This document shows, in pieces, positions 51,291-60,320 of a stretch of DNA of 64,000 nucleotides. Numbering within the stretch: the first letter of the stretch is position 1; each line of letters opens with the position of its first letter. This DNA comes from Candidatus Soleaferrea massiliensis AP7 (lineage in GTDB: Bacteria; Bacillota; Clostridia; Oscillospirales; Ruminococcaceae), in contig NZ_CCYH01000025.1 in assembly GCF_000820765.1 (NCBI RefSeq), positions 1-64,000 on the forward strand, read 5' to 3'. Position numbers and translations under genes: made by a program. The notes under the pieces were generated by a model. The model was not told the origin of the DNA and searched no databases. It saw nothing but the letters and a program-made list of their open reading frames with translations.

Positions 51291-51462
51291 TTCCCCATAC
51301 CTCCCTTCCATTCCCGGGTTTCTTTTCATATTGTAACGCCTTTTTCTCAAACGTGCAATTCATTTGTCATAAATGTTGCTTTGGGGTCCTAAATGTATTT
51401 TCAAATGGCGTGGGGATGCGTTAAAATGAGAGTAACGTTGTAGAATCAAAGGGAGTGGTGGA

Positions 51463-52188
51463 ATGCGTATCGCAGTTTGCGGCGACGACGCTGCGGATCT
51501 GAAAAGGATGAACGGTTTTGTCAGCCGTTTTATCACGGAGAATCTGCTCCAAGCGGAGATCGAATGCTTTTCCGAAGCGAGGCAGATGTTGCTGCAGTAC
51601 AGGAAAAAAACGTATGATCTGCTGCTCGACATCTATATGAACGGACCTTCCGGAGTGGAAGCCGCCGACGCGCTGCGTAAGGCGGGCAGCGGCTGTGAAA
51701 TTATTTTTGTTACCAACAGCCTGGACCACGCGCTCGACGGCTACCGGCTCAAGGCGATGGAATATCTGGTCAAGCCGGTCGCCTGGAAAGAAACGGAACA
51801 GGCGCTGCTGCTCCCGCTTCGCGGACTTGTCCCGTTATATCGAGATCAAATGCAGCAAACAAATCGAGCGTCTCCGGCTGCACTCGATTCTATGGGTAGA
51901 GGTGTTTGGGCATCAATGTATTTTTCATCCCCGCTTTGGGGAGCTTCAGACTCGAACCAGCTTGGATGAAATCGAAACAATGCTTGGGGGCTTCCGTTTT
52001 TCCGGAGCAGCAGAAGCTACCTGGTCAATTTCAAGGAAGCGGACCGGCTGGAACAGGATGGCTTCTATATGACCGACGGCTCGTTCGTCCCCATCCCGGT
52101 AAGGCACGCCGACCGCAAGGCGGTGCAGCGAGCCTATCAATCCTATTTGTTTGAGCAGTCCGGCCAGGAAAGGCTGATGATGAAATGA
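51463..52188 (+). pseudogene. Frameshifted LytTR-family response regulator
   Basis: ATG 51463 starts the receiver MRIAVCGDDAADLKRMNGFV with phospho-site LLLDIYMNGPSGVEAAD, Thr-like VTNS and Lys in YLVKPVAWKET. Frame changes follow near 51835 (YIEIKCSKQIERLRLHSILW) and near 52005, after which LVNFKEADRLEQDGFYMTDG, FVPIPVRHADRKAVQRAYQS complete the LytTR DNA-binding domain to 52188. LytTR regulators bind direct repeats and usually control secreted or cell-wall functions. The stop overlaps the next start, so it was coupled to the secreted protein gene. Confidence 0.75.
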
Positions 52189-53829
52189 AAGATCTGTTCA
52201 GACGCACAGTGCTGATGCTTCTCAGCCCTGCCTGTCTGTTGTGTATCCCATCGTACGCCGCGGCATCGGTACAGACGGTTGCGGCGGCGTCAAACAAAAT
52301 CATAGCGGTGGACCTCTATGCCGGCTCAAATCTGCGTATCTTTCCCGTTGGAACACGGTTCACCGGGCAGACGCAGGAGACTTTCCCTGCCCGAAAAGGT
52401 CATCGGCCTGACCGAAAACGGGGGAACTTGGTGCAGAGTTGTCTGGTTCCCGGAACAGGCGGACACCTCGACATCGGGTAGAAAAACTGTCCCCGGCCGG
52501 CTGATACCGCCGGATGGCTACACCGTCTCGTCCGCGGTGGCCGCGCTCTCCCTCCCCGTGTTTGTTTACGAACCGGGTGGGCAGACGGCCGACAGCATTG
52601 TTCAGCTGCAAACCGGAGAAGCCTACGGCCTCCTGATTCCTCAGGGGAGTTCCGCCCGCGTTTTGGAGTCTTACCAGGCATACAGGATTTTCAAACGATG
52701 ATCGGAGTTAACGCTTCAGAGGATACTGTTTTTTGCTCGGTTGAATATGACCTTGACACCTTCCAAACGGAGAAGACCGGATGGAAGCAGCTTTTAAGAC
52801 AGATTTCTCCTCCCGAAGGGATTGGTATCGAGGAAGGCCTGCAGGCATATTCTTACCCTTACTATGTTATGGATCCCCAAAAAATCGACCTCTCCTATTT
52901 CTCCCTCTGCTCGGACGGCTCCTACTTCTTTGAATGGCTCTATGAGGTGAACGACCCGGAAAACTTTTTTCTGGAATACGCGGTCAATGGAGGGGTGTGG
53001 AACAGTGTGGCGGCCGATAGTCCAGACAACATTTGCTTTGTTTTGCGGAACAACCAAATGTTCCTTTTGGCCAGCCGCCAGTGGAGACCCGGCAATACCT
53101 ATGACTATCGTGTGCGTTACCGTGGGGAAACATCCAATTGGGTGGAATTCGCCGTGACAGGGGAGGGATGTACCTCGACTCTGCACGACGGCGACCGGGA
53201 TGAACAGGTGATTCCGGACGCTTCGCAGCCCGGCGGCTCCTTTGCAGCTTCGCAGCCGGTCAAGCAGCCGAAAGGGGAATCCGGACAGGAGGAGATCCCC
53301 GCCAGCGCAGTCCAGGACGGCGCGCGGCGCGGGATACCTTAGGGAGAAGAGGAAACACAGGACCGTTCCGCCTGGTCAGGCAGGCGGCTGCAGGCAATGA
53401 AAGAGACGACGGGGAGCGGTTTTTTACCTTTGAAAAGTACGGCGTCCGCGTCCAGCTTCCTGGGATGCCGAGGCGTTTGAAGATCTTTCGGAAAATTCCC
53501 TGCTCAGTGTGGAGATTCGTTTCCTCTCACCGTGTTCATTTTCTCCGGAAATCACCTTGGATGGAGAGCATCTGAATCCTGTTTCGGAGATGTCAATTAC
53601 CATGCGCTACCAACCAAAGCACCTTGGAGCGGTATCTCAGATTGAGGATGATGCGGGTGAGACGTTAGCAGAAGCCTTCTATGCATAGGCAGACGACACG
53701 CTTTCCTTTTCCGTACATCAAACCGGCCTGTTTGAGACGAGGGAGGTCCCGCAAACATCCGGTACTGAGGATGCGGTGAAGCAGGAAACTGTTCCAAAGA
53801 TCAGCCAAAGCACACAGAGCTTGCTGTGA
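52185..53829 (+). pseudogene. Multiply frameshifted secreted protein
   Basis: ATG 52185 starts a signal peptide (MKDLFRRTVLMLLSPACLLC, cleavage after AAAS). Frames change near 52370 (LPEKVIGLTENGGTWCRVVW, YTVSSAVAALSLPVFVYEPG), near 52700 (VNASEDTVFCSVEYDLDTF, SLCSDGSYFFEWLYEVNDPE) and after 53342 (FEKYGVRVQLPWDAEAFEDL, then a TAG at 53686, then FSVHQTGLFETREVPQTSGT). It would be about 540 residues of beta-rich repeats. The family was not recognised. It formed an operon with the LytTR regulator. 53830-54414 holds no gene. Confidence 0.6.
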
Positions 53830-54144
53830 AAATCGCCGCTGTATGCGGCCTTTTGCTGCTCGGGCCATAGTTCTAAGCGTTGTAGGCTGAGCGCCAGCCG
53901 CGTTTCCTTTCACATGAGCGCGTATGGACACCAGGAAGCTTTCATACAGCACCGATGACGCTGGCCGCATGGGTATTCAAATGCTTTAACGGCGGAACGG
54001 GTTGTAATCCGGTTTCTTCCCGCATAGCCGCCGTCTTCCAGTTTCGCAGAGCTGGCCGCTGCGGATTTTCTTCCCGTATGGGCGGAGATGATAAATCTGG
54101 TGCAGGTGACGGAACAGGTGGTTTCCTTTCCCGCATGGATGATA

Positions 54145-54186
54145 ATGGGCGGCACAGGGCATACGAAAATGCCCTGTGCCGCCCAT
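54145..54186. repeat. Perfect 18-bp inverted repeat
   Basis: ATGGGCGGCACAGGGCAT (54145-54162) pairs perfectly with 54169-54186 around a 6-base loop. It lies in a gene-free stretch about 230 bases after the stop of the minus-strand operon; it could be that operon's factor-dependent terminator. No T-run is present. Confidence 0.6.
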
Positions 54187-54414
54187 TCGTTCGCTGTGCC
54201 GGGGAGCGGACGCGAAAAGAGAGATATATTTGCTGGAATGACAAACGCGGCGCAATCTGCGGCCGCCGCGCTGTGCCGCAGATATCCCGCCGGTTGGGAC
54301 GAGGCCGTATTCCTGTGACGGCCGCGTGATCCGGACGAATGGCATCGAAGGCACGCCGTCCTCTGGTCCCATGATGATTCCGCGATATGAAAGCGGGATG
54401 TGCCGGACATTCTG

Positions 54415-57138
54415 TCAATGGCCGAGAAAGCGGCGCAGCTCCTCCTCGGGCATGGGCCGGGCATAGTAGTACCCCTGGATGTAGTGTACGCCGGAGTTGG
54501 CGATCGCCTGCTGCTCCGCCCGCGTCTCCACGCCTTCCGCCACAACCGAAAGCTCATTGATGGAGGCCATTTCCACAATGGATTTCAACAGTGCGTATTG
54601 CTTGGGGCTGGTCAGGATCTGCCGGGTCAGTGAGCGGTCGATCTTTATGATATCCACAGGAAGATTGGACAGATAGTTGAGACTTGAGTAACCCACGCCG
54701 AAATCATCCAGCGCAATATGGACGCCGGCCCGTCTCAGTTTTTCCAGAGCCTGCGCCGCCTGGTCGATGGACTGGATCAGAATGCTCTCCGTGATCTCAA
54801 GCGTGACGAGCCGCGGATCAATACCGGCGGAATGGATCAGCTTCAGCAGATGATCGGCGCTGTTTCCCACCAAAAGCTGCTGCACGGAGAGATTGATGCC
54901 GATTCGTTTCAATTCCAGCGCGCCGCCGCAATCGTGCATAAACTGGCACGCCTTCCGGAGCACATAATCGCCCAGCTCCTCCACAATACCGTTGCGCTCA
55001 GCCAAAGAAATGACCTGGCCGGCGGAAAAGTATCCGCCCTTTCCATCGCTCAGCCGCACCAGCGCCTCGGCGGCGCTGTACCGATTGTCCGCCAGCCGCA
55101 TAATGGGCTGGTACCAGACCTCCAGCGTCTCCTGACGGACGGCCTTCTTCAACCGGTGCAGGATATCGGCCTCCGTCCGGATCATCTCGTCAAGCTGATC
55201 ATTATAAATGGTAACCGTCTGATCGGCTTCCTTGGCAAAGCGCAGGACGGACTGGATATGATCCAGAAGGGCGCTTGGCGTTTCGCCGTGCTCCGGATAC
55301 GCGCAGGCCGCGACGCGTACCTGCAGCGGGAATGAGAGATTCCCCACCACGACCGGCTCGGCAAACAGGCTTTTCAGCCGGTCGGCAAAGGATACCGCGC
55401 CCTCGCCGGAGAGGGAGACGCCCAAAAACACGTCGCCGTTGATGCGGTACAGGTACGAGCCGAAGGGACGCGAAAGCCGGCGCAGAACTTCATGCAGAAT
55501 CTCGTCTCCGATGTCGGCGCTGAACAGCTCGTTGTACTGGCTGAACGAGCAGATATCCACGCAATAGAGACTGAAACGCCTCTTTTTGTCATAGGAGATC
55601 AGCATATTCGTATCCCGAAGGAACTTCAGACGGTTGCCCACCGCGAATATCGGGTCGGAATAGGCCAGCTGTTCCACCTGCCTGCGATAGCGGTTGAAGG
55701 TCTTGGACAGCTCCATCATTTCAAGGTCGGTGTACTCGTCAAAGACAACGTCGCTCTTTCCCTCGATCAGTTGCCGGCATTTCTCTGTCAGCGTGCGGAT
55801 GGGGGACTCTCCCGATACGCGGTCGTAATATGCGCGGATTAGGCTGGAAATCTGTTCCGCCGCCCGGCTTTTGCCCGGCTCACAGCGGATATATTGATAC
55901 CGCGGCATCAGAAAGCTCTTTTCTCCGTCAATCCGCACCTGCAGCAGGAGTTCCAGGGACAGCCCCTTGGCAAAGTCGTCGTGCTTCTGTTCGTCCATTT
56001 CTTCCCGCAGCGCGACGATATAGCTTCCCTCATCCAGCCTGCCGGCGAGAAAGAGACTGTGAATGTACTCGCTCATCCTGTCCGGGACGCTTTGCAGATA
56101 GCGCTTCTCCTCGTCCGGTCCGATCAGCCGGGCGGCTTGGGCGTACCCCTCGATGGAGAAGTAGAACAGCGTAACAGGGGAGACTCCATCCTGAAGCCAG
56201 CCGTCCAGCGCGGCCGTAAATCCTTTCCGATTGTAAAGGCCGGTGGCCTGATCCACGCGGTCTGCTTCCCGCAGCGCGCGTTTCTGCCGGATGCTTCTGT
56301 ACAGCAGACCGACAAGCGACAGCAGCAGCGCCTGGAGCAGGACGCACAGCAGGATCAGCCCCAGCCGCTGCTCACCGCTGAGCCATCCGGCCGTGGGCTG
56401 AATGCTGAGCGTCCACTGAGTGGGCAGGTTGAACACCGTTTTCTGCGCATGGGAAAAATCTGCGTCCGTACGGGAACCGGCTACAATTTCCTTGCTCCCG
56501 TTTTGCGGCTCCACCCGCCAGAGCTCATAATCATACCCCTGATCTGACAGAGCGTTTAGCCCGAGCTGCTTGAGCACATAATCCCGTTCCAGCGCCACCG
56601 CCACTTGCCCCAGGTACGCGTCTTCCTCGATGATGGGCTGTAAAAACAGGAACACCTCCTGCCCTTCGGGGTCGTTCTGCAGTACGACAGGCCCCTCCAC
56701 CACAAGCTCCTTGACGACCTTGGACATCGTATAGATATAAGAAAAATTCCGCAGCTCCTGTCCCGTCAGCTTCTCATACTTGCTCCGCGGCAGCATTGCC
56801 GTTAAGACGTCTCCCTCAAACAGGCCGACCATACGGACCTCGGGCCGTTCCATCAGAGGCGCGGCCGCGGCTTCAAACCATGCCGCCGCATCCGGCTCCA
56901 GGGATTTCATCGCGTGAGCAGTCTGAGCCAGGGCCGTGGCTTCATTGACGGTTCCCCGCATCTGCAGGATGATCTTTTCCCTGTAGTAGAACAGGATATT
57001 TTCAGCCTCCCTCTGCCGCAGTCCCACGACAGCGCTATATATCCAAATCACCGAAGCGACGCTCACGGAAAGGACCAACAGAACGACGGAAAGATATACC
57101 AATATTCGATGAACCCGTTTTTTCATACGCTGCCTCAT
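54415..57138 (-). CDS. Membrane EAL phosphodiesterase with two degenerate GGDEF-like domains
   Basis: A 907-residue c-di-GMP signalling protein. One N-terminal helix (LVYLSVVLLVLSVSVASVIWI), an extracytoplasmic sensor (about 40-290), and a second helix. Then a first GGDEF-like domain (DQATGLYNRKGF, with GRLDEGSY in place of the GGDEF loop), a second one (DPIFAVGNRLKFL, with RINGDVFLG in place of GGDEF), and an EAL domain (about 660-907) with EALVRLSD, the metal/catalytic DDFGVGYSSLNYL, KIDRSL and AEGVETRAEQ. The EAL site looks intact, so it should hydrolyse c-di-GMP; both GGDEF-like domains look non-catalytic. ATG 57138 overlaps the upstream stop (ATGA). Confidence 0.9.
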   Translation of the reverse strand: MRQRMKKRVHRILVYLSVVLLVLSVSVASVIWIYSAVVGLRQREAENILFYYREKIILQMRGTVNEATALAQTAHAMKSLEPDAAAWFEAAAAPLMERPEVRMVGLFEGDVLTAMLPRSKYEKLTGQELRNFSYIYTMSKVVKELVVEGPVVLQNDPEGQEVFLFLQPIIEEDAYLGQVAVALERDYVLKQLGLNALSDQGYDYELWRVEPQNGSKEIVAGSRTDADFSHAQKTVFNLPTQWTLSIQPTAGWLSGEQRLGLILLCVLLQALLLSLVGLLYRSIRQKRALREADRVDQATGLYNRKGFTAALDGWLQDGVSPVTLFYFSIEGYAQAARLIGPDEEKRYLQSVPDRMSEYIHSLFLAGRLDEGSYIVALREEMDEQKHDDFAKGLSLELLLQVRIDGEKSFLMPRYQYIRCEPGKSRAAEQISSLIRAYYDRVSGESPIRTLTEKCRQLIEGKSDVVFDEYTDLEMMELSKTFNRYRRQVEQLAYSDPIFAVGNRLKFLRDTNMLISYDKKRRFSLYCVDICSFSQYNELFSADIGDEILHEVLRRLSRPFGSYLYRINGDVFLGVSLSGEGAVSFADRLKSLFAEPVVVGNLSFPLQVRVAACAYPEHGETPSALLDHIQSVLRFAKEADQTVTIYNDQLDEMIRTEADILHRLKKAVRQETLEVWYQPIMRLADNRYSAAEALVRLSDGKGGYFSAGQVISLAERNGIVEELGDYVLRKACQFMHDCGGALELKRIGINLSVQQLLVGNSADHLLKLIHSAGIDPRLVTLEITESILIQSIDQAAQALEKLRRAGVHIALDDFGVGYSSLNYLSNLPVDIIKIDRSLTRQILTSPKQYALLKSIVEMASINELSVVAEGVETRAEQQAIANSGVHYIQGYYYARPMPEEELRRFLGH

Positions 57139-58685
57139 TTCTGCTGAATATGATAATATCCTTTTCCATTTTGCTTCACATAGTAAAGCGCCTCGTCCGC
57201 GTCGGCGATCATCTGCTGAAGCTCCATACCCGGCCTGTAGACCGAAACGCCGACGCTGCACTGGACCGGGATGCTCTGACCTCCCGATTGAATATTCGTC
57301 TGGAGCCGGAGCACCAGCTCATCCAGAACGCTGCGCAGCTCCTTCTCATCGTCCAGGCCTGTCAGCAGCAGAACAAATTCATCCCCACCGTACCGGCCGA
57401 CCACACCGTCATATTTTTTCTCATACTCCCGGAGAATGTACCCGATGCTTTTCAGCGCGATATCGCCGCCTGCGTGTCCGCAGCTGTCGTTGAGATGCTT
57501 CAGGTTATCCATGTCCACAAAACACAGGGCCCGGGTCATCTGAGGGCCGGCCTTTTTCAGCAGGGCGTCCGCCTGATTTAAAAACACCGAACGGGTGACC
57601 ACGCCGGTAAGGCTGTCGGAGAGGCCGTCGCTGGTCAGGCGCGGAACTTCCTGAAAATCGGCCGTCTCCGGACGTTCATCCCGGTAAATCCTGTTCTCCA
57701 GCTCCTCCACCGAATGGACCAGCAGATCGATGACCTTCATCTGGCCGGCGATGTACCGCCGAACAAGCCATAAAAGGCCGATACAGAGAAGTGCTGTAAG
57801 TCCAGCGACCAGGAGCAGGGCAGGAAGCGTCTCCTCAAAGGAAGTCCAGAAATTGACCGAACACAAAATATCCCAGCTCGTATTCTCCACCCGCTGATAG
57901 GCGGTGTAGTACAGCCTGCCGTTCCTGAGATTCCAGAAGGCGCCGGGCTGGGCGGATAAAAGCTGCTCCTCCAGCCGGTCCGCCGTGGTGCCGAACAGTA
58001 CGCTGTTTTTTAAAACGTCCGTGATGGAATCCCCATAAGGAAGTCCTTCTGTGGAGGACATGACCTGTCCCTGGGACCCGATCAGCGTCGCCTCCGAGCC
58101 TCCGGTTTCAGCCGACTGTCTTAGGATCTCCACCGTCTCGTCAAAGTAAATGGCGCAGAACAGGCATCCGGTGATGGTGCCCCGCTCATCCAGCAGCGGA
58201 ACCGCCACGGTGTAATTGAGCGTTGCGCCGTCGGCCCCCGCGGCAAAGCTGTCCGTCACCTGACGCTGTCCAGTGGAAAAGAGCCGCTGCATATAGTCCC
58301 GGCTGGCAAGGCTGGCAGGTTCGGAGCCGTCGGAATAGACGAAAATGTCGGAATCCACATAGCAGATCATCATATATCCGAAAAAGGGGCTCATTTGATC
58401 CAGTTTTTTCACCTTGTCAATGGGTGGAATCCCGGGGGCATAGAACTCCGGAAGGCTCGCTAAGGATTCCAGCAGGTCGACCGTCCCGTCGACCCGCTGG
58501 GAGATCCGCGCGTGGCTCGCGGCCAGCGACGCCTCCGTGTCCGACCGCATCCGGCTCACCGAGAGAACGCCGCCGCCCAGGAAAACGACAAGCAGGACCA
58601 GCACGCAGAATACGATGCTGTAGCGGGTGATGGGGACAAAGGAAATATCCCATTGGCCGTTCTTTTTTTGGTTCCTTTTCATCAT
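57135..58685 (-). CDS. Membrane diguanylate cyclase
   Basis: A 516-residue c-di-GMP synthase. N-terminal helix (ITRYSIVFCVLVLLVVFLGGG), a dCache-like extracytoplasmic sensor (about 50-290), second helix (ALLLVAGLTALLCIGLLWLV), then a GGDEF domain with DSLTGVVTRSVFL, DMDNLKHLNDSCGHAGGD and an intact GRYGGDEFVLLL. The upstream feedback site RxxD reads KKYD, so product inhibition may be altered. Start ATG 58685 follows AAAGGAAGG. It is coupled by a 4-base overlap to the EAL gene: synthesis and breakdown are encoded side by side, each with its own sensor. Confidence 0.93.
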   Translation of the reverse strand: MMKRNQKKNGQWDISFVPITRYSIVFCVLVLLVVFLGGGVLSVSRMRSDTEASLAASHARISQRVDGTVDLLESLASLPEFYAPGIPPIDKVKKLDQMSPFFGYMMICYVDSDIFVYSDGSEPASLASRDYMQRLFSTGQRQVTDSFAAGADGATLNYTVAVPLLDERGTITGCLFCAIYFDETVEILRQSAETGGSEATLIGSQGQVMSSTEGLPYGDSITDVLKNSVLFGTTADRLEEQLLSAQPGAFWNLRNGRLYYTAYQRVENTSWDILCSVNFWTSFEETLPALLLVAGLTALLCIGLLWLVRRYIAGQMKVIDLLVHSVEELENRIYRDERPETADFQEVPRLTSDGLSDSLTGVVTRSVFLNQADALLKKAGPQMTRALCFVDMDNLKHLNDSCGHAGGDIALKSIGYILREYEKKYDGVVGRYGGDEFVLLLTGLDDEKELRSVLDELVLRLQTNIQSGGQSIPVQCSVGVSVYRPGMELQQMIADADEALYYVKQNGKGYYHIQQK

Positions 58686-58710
58686 GATAATCGGCCTTCC
58701 TTTCAATTGG

Positions 58711-58797
58711 TTGATGCGCTGTTTTAACGCTGGCTGGTCAGCCCACGCAGGCTGCGGATACCGCTTTCAGCTGGTTGATGCGTTGTTTTAATGCTGG
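58711..58797 (-). repeat. Pair of 23-bp direct repeats in the GntR-cyclase gap
   Basis: TTGATGCGCTGTTTTAACGC begins the copy at 58711-58733 and recurs with two changes at 58775-58797, a spacing of 64 bases. They lie in the only sizeable gap of the operon (58686-58803), and could be binding sites, perhaps for the GntR regulator. Confidence 0.6.
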
Positions 58798-58803
58798 ACG
58801 GCT

Positions 58804-60279
58804 TTATTGCCAGAGCGACGCCCCGTCATACACCTGCATGGCGGCCTCCCAGTAGCCCAGCCTTTTGCATTCCGAGACTACGAGATGACGGACCCGCTCA
58901 AATATATCCGCTGTTCTTTCGGCAAACAGGCCGGCGTCGCCGCCAAGTAAAATATCGGCGGCTTCGGCGCATTGCCGGTATAGTTCACGATTCTGTGGAT
59001 TTTTGTCCCTGCTCACCAGCTTCGGAATGCTTCTGCCGATACTGAAGTTCCTGGCCAATACTCCATAAATTGACCGCAGCGCGTCATACTGAATGTGCTC
59101 TGTGATAAAATCCAGCAGGGTACGGGGGATCAGCTGATGCTCATAGGGCTGTTCCAGCTGCCCCAGCATAGTCTCTCGGAGCCGCTGGACGTCCTTGGAC
59201 TTCACATGAGCCGCCGCGTGAGCCGCGGCTCTCTCCACCGTCAGAGACAGCAAATCCAGACTGTCCAGATACCGCCGCACGTGGCAGGCGATGGATTCCG
59301 GGGCGATGCGTATCTTTTGAAGGGCTGCCAGGTCCATCTCCACGGAAATACCCCGCCGGGGCGCTGCCGTCACCACGCCCCATTCCCGCAGCATCCGCAC
59401 TGCCTTGACGGAGGTATCCCGGCTGACGCCATAGTATTTTTGAAGCTGGTCGTGGGTGGGCAGGTGGTCGCCAGGCTGGTAGCGCCCTATGGCGATGAGG
59501 CCCAGCAGATCCAGACACATCGAGGAATAGCGCTCCTGCGCCAGGCAGAGCTGTTGATCCAGCCCGTCCGCCTCTGCCAGCATGGGGCAGGGGGAGCGTA
59601 ACTGGAGAAACTGGACCTCTCCCGCCTGCTCCGCGATGGCCCGGTATTGCGAGAAGATAGCGTCCAGCTCCGCCCTCCCAGGGGCGCCGCCGCTTTTTAC
59701 TGTCTGAAACAGCGTTTCGATATGGGCGCGGTACCGCGTCCGGTCCTCCAGCGATCCGAGCGGGGGCTCTTTTCCCTGGAAACCCAGGCTGTCCACCGCC
59801 CGCAGAAGCAGCTCATTCTCGTTGCGGGCGATGAAAAAGCGCCCCAGGCGGCTGGAGAGCCGCCAGAATTCCTCCGGACGGTTTGGGTCCATCTTACCGA
59901 GCATCCATTCCGGCGTGCGCCAGTCGTCGCCGGCGCAGAGCCGCAGCCCGCGCAGATAGATCGGATAACAAAGAAGGTCTGCCGTCCGCATCAGGTCGTC
60001 TACCTGCGCGGCGTTTGTCTTTCTTGTATTTTGCAGCGCCCGCCCCTTTAACGAGGGAAACGGGGAAATAACCCTGGGGCTTTTCCGCGGCATGATCTCC
60101 AGAAAGCCGTCCTGCTCCAGCAGCTTCAACACCCGCCGTATAGTCCGCTCCGAGGTGCCCAGCTGCCTGCACAGCGCCGCTCTTCCGGGCAGCTTGGAGC
60201 CTACGGGAAGAATGCCGCATTCAATTTTGTTTTTGATCTGCCAATAGGCTCGGTCATATTGGATCACGTCGTTTTTCAT
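58804..60279 (-). CDS. GntR-type regulator with two winged-helix domains
   Basis: A 491-residue cytoplasmic protein. The first winged helix (about 5-75) reads YWQIKNKIECGILPVGSKLP, then LGTSERTIRRVLKLLEQDGF. A second GntR wing occurs mid-protein (about 250-320): GLIAIGRYQPGDHLPTHDQL, then YGVSRDTSVKAVRMLREWGV. The remaining regions are helical, with no aminotransferase or UTRA signature recognised. Two GntR wings in one chain is unusual. The open frame extends to 60324 with a TTG; ATG 60279 has GGGTG just upstream. It lies between the binding-protein and cyclase genes, probably the transcriptional output of the cluster. Confidence 0.82.
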   Translation of the reverse strand: MKNDVIQYDRAYWQIKNKIECGILPVGSKLPGRAALCRQLGTSERTIRRVLKLLEQDGFLEIMPRKSPRVISPFPSLKGRALQNTRKTNAAQVDDLMRTADLLCYPIYLRGLRLCAGDDWRTPEWMLGKMDPNRPEEFWRLSSRLGRFFIARNENELLLRAVDSLGFQGKEPPLGSLEDRTRYRAHIETLFQTVKSGGAPGRAELDAIFSQYRAIAEQAGEVQFLQLRSPCPMLAEADGLDQQLCLAQERYSSMCLDLLGLIAIGRYQPGDHLPTHDQLQKYYGVSRDTSVKAVRMLREWGVVTAAPRRGISVEMDLAALQKIRIAPESIACHVRRYLDSLDLLSLTVERAAAHAAAHVKSKDVQRLRETMLGQLEQPYEHQLIPRTLLDFITEHIQYDALRSIYGVLARNFSIGRSIPKLVSRDKNPQNRELYRQCAEAADILLGGDAGLFAERTADIFERVRHLVVSECKRLGYWEAAMQVYDGASLWQ

Positions 60280-60320
60280 ATCCGCACCCGCCGCTTTCTC
60301 TAAAATTGTGCCGCGCTGAA

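Noticed and set aside
53910..54578. Overlapping long frames on both strands upstream of the EAL stop
   Set aside because: Several frames are open because of GC-rich composition; the minus one overlaps the end of the EAL gene and none resembles a protein.
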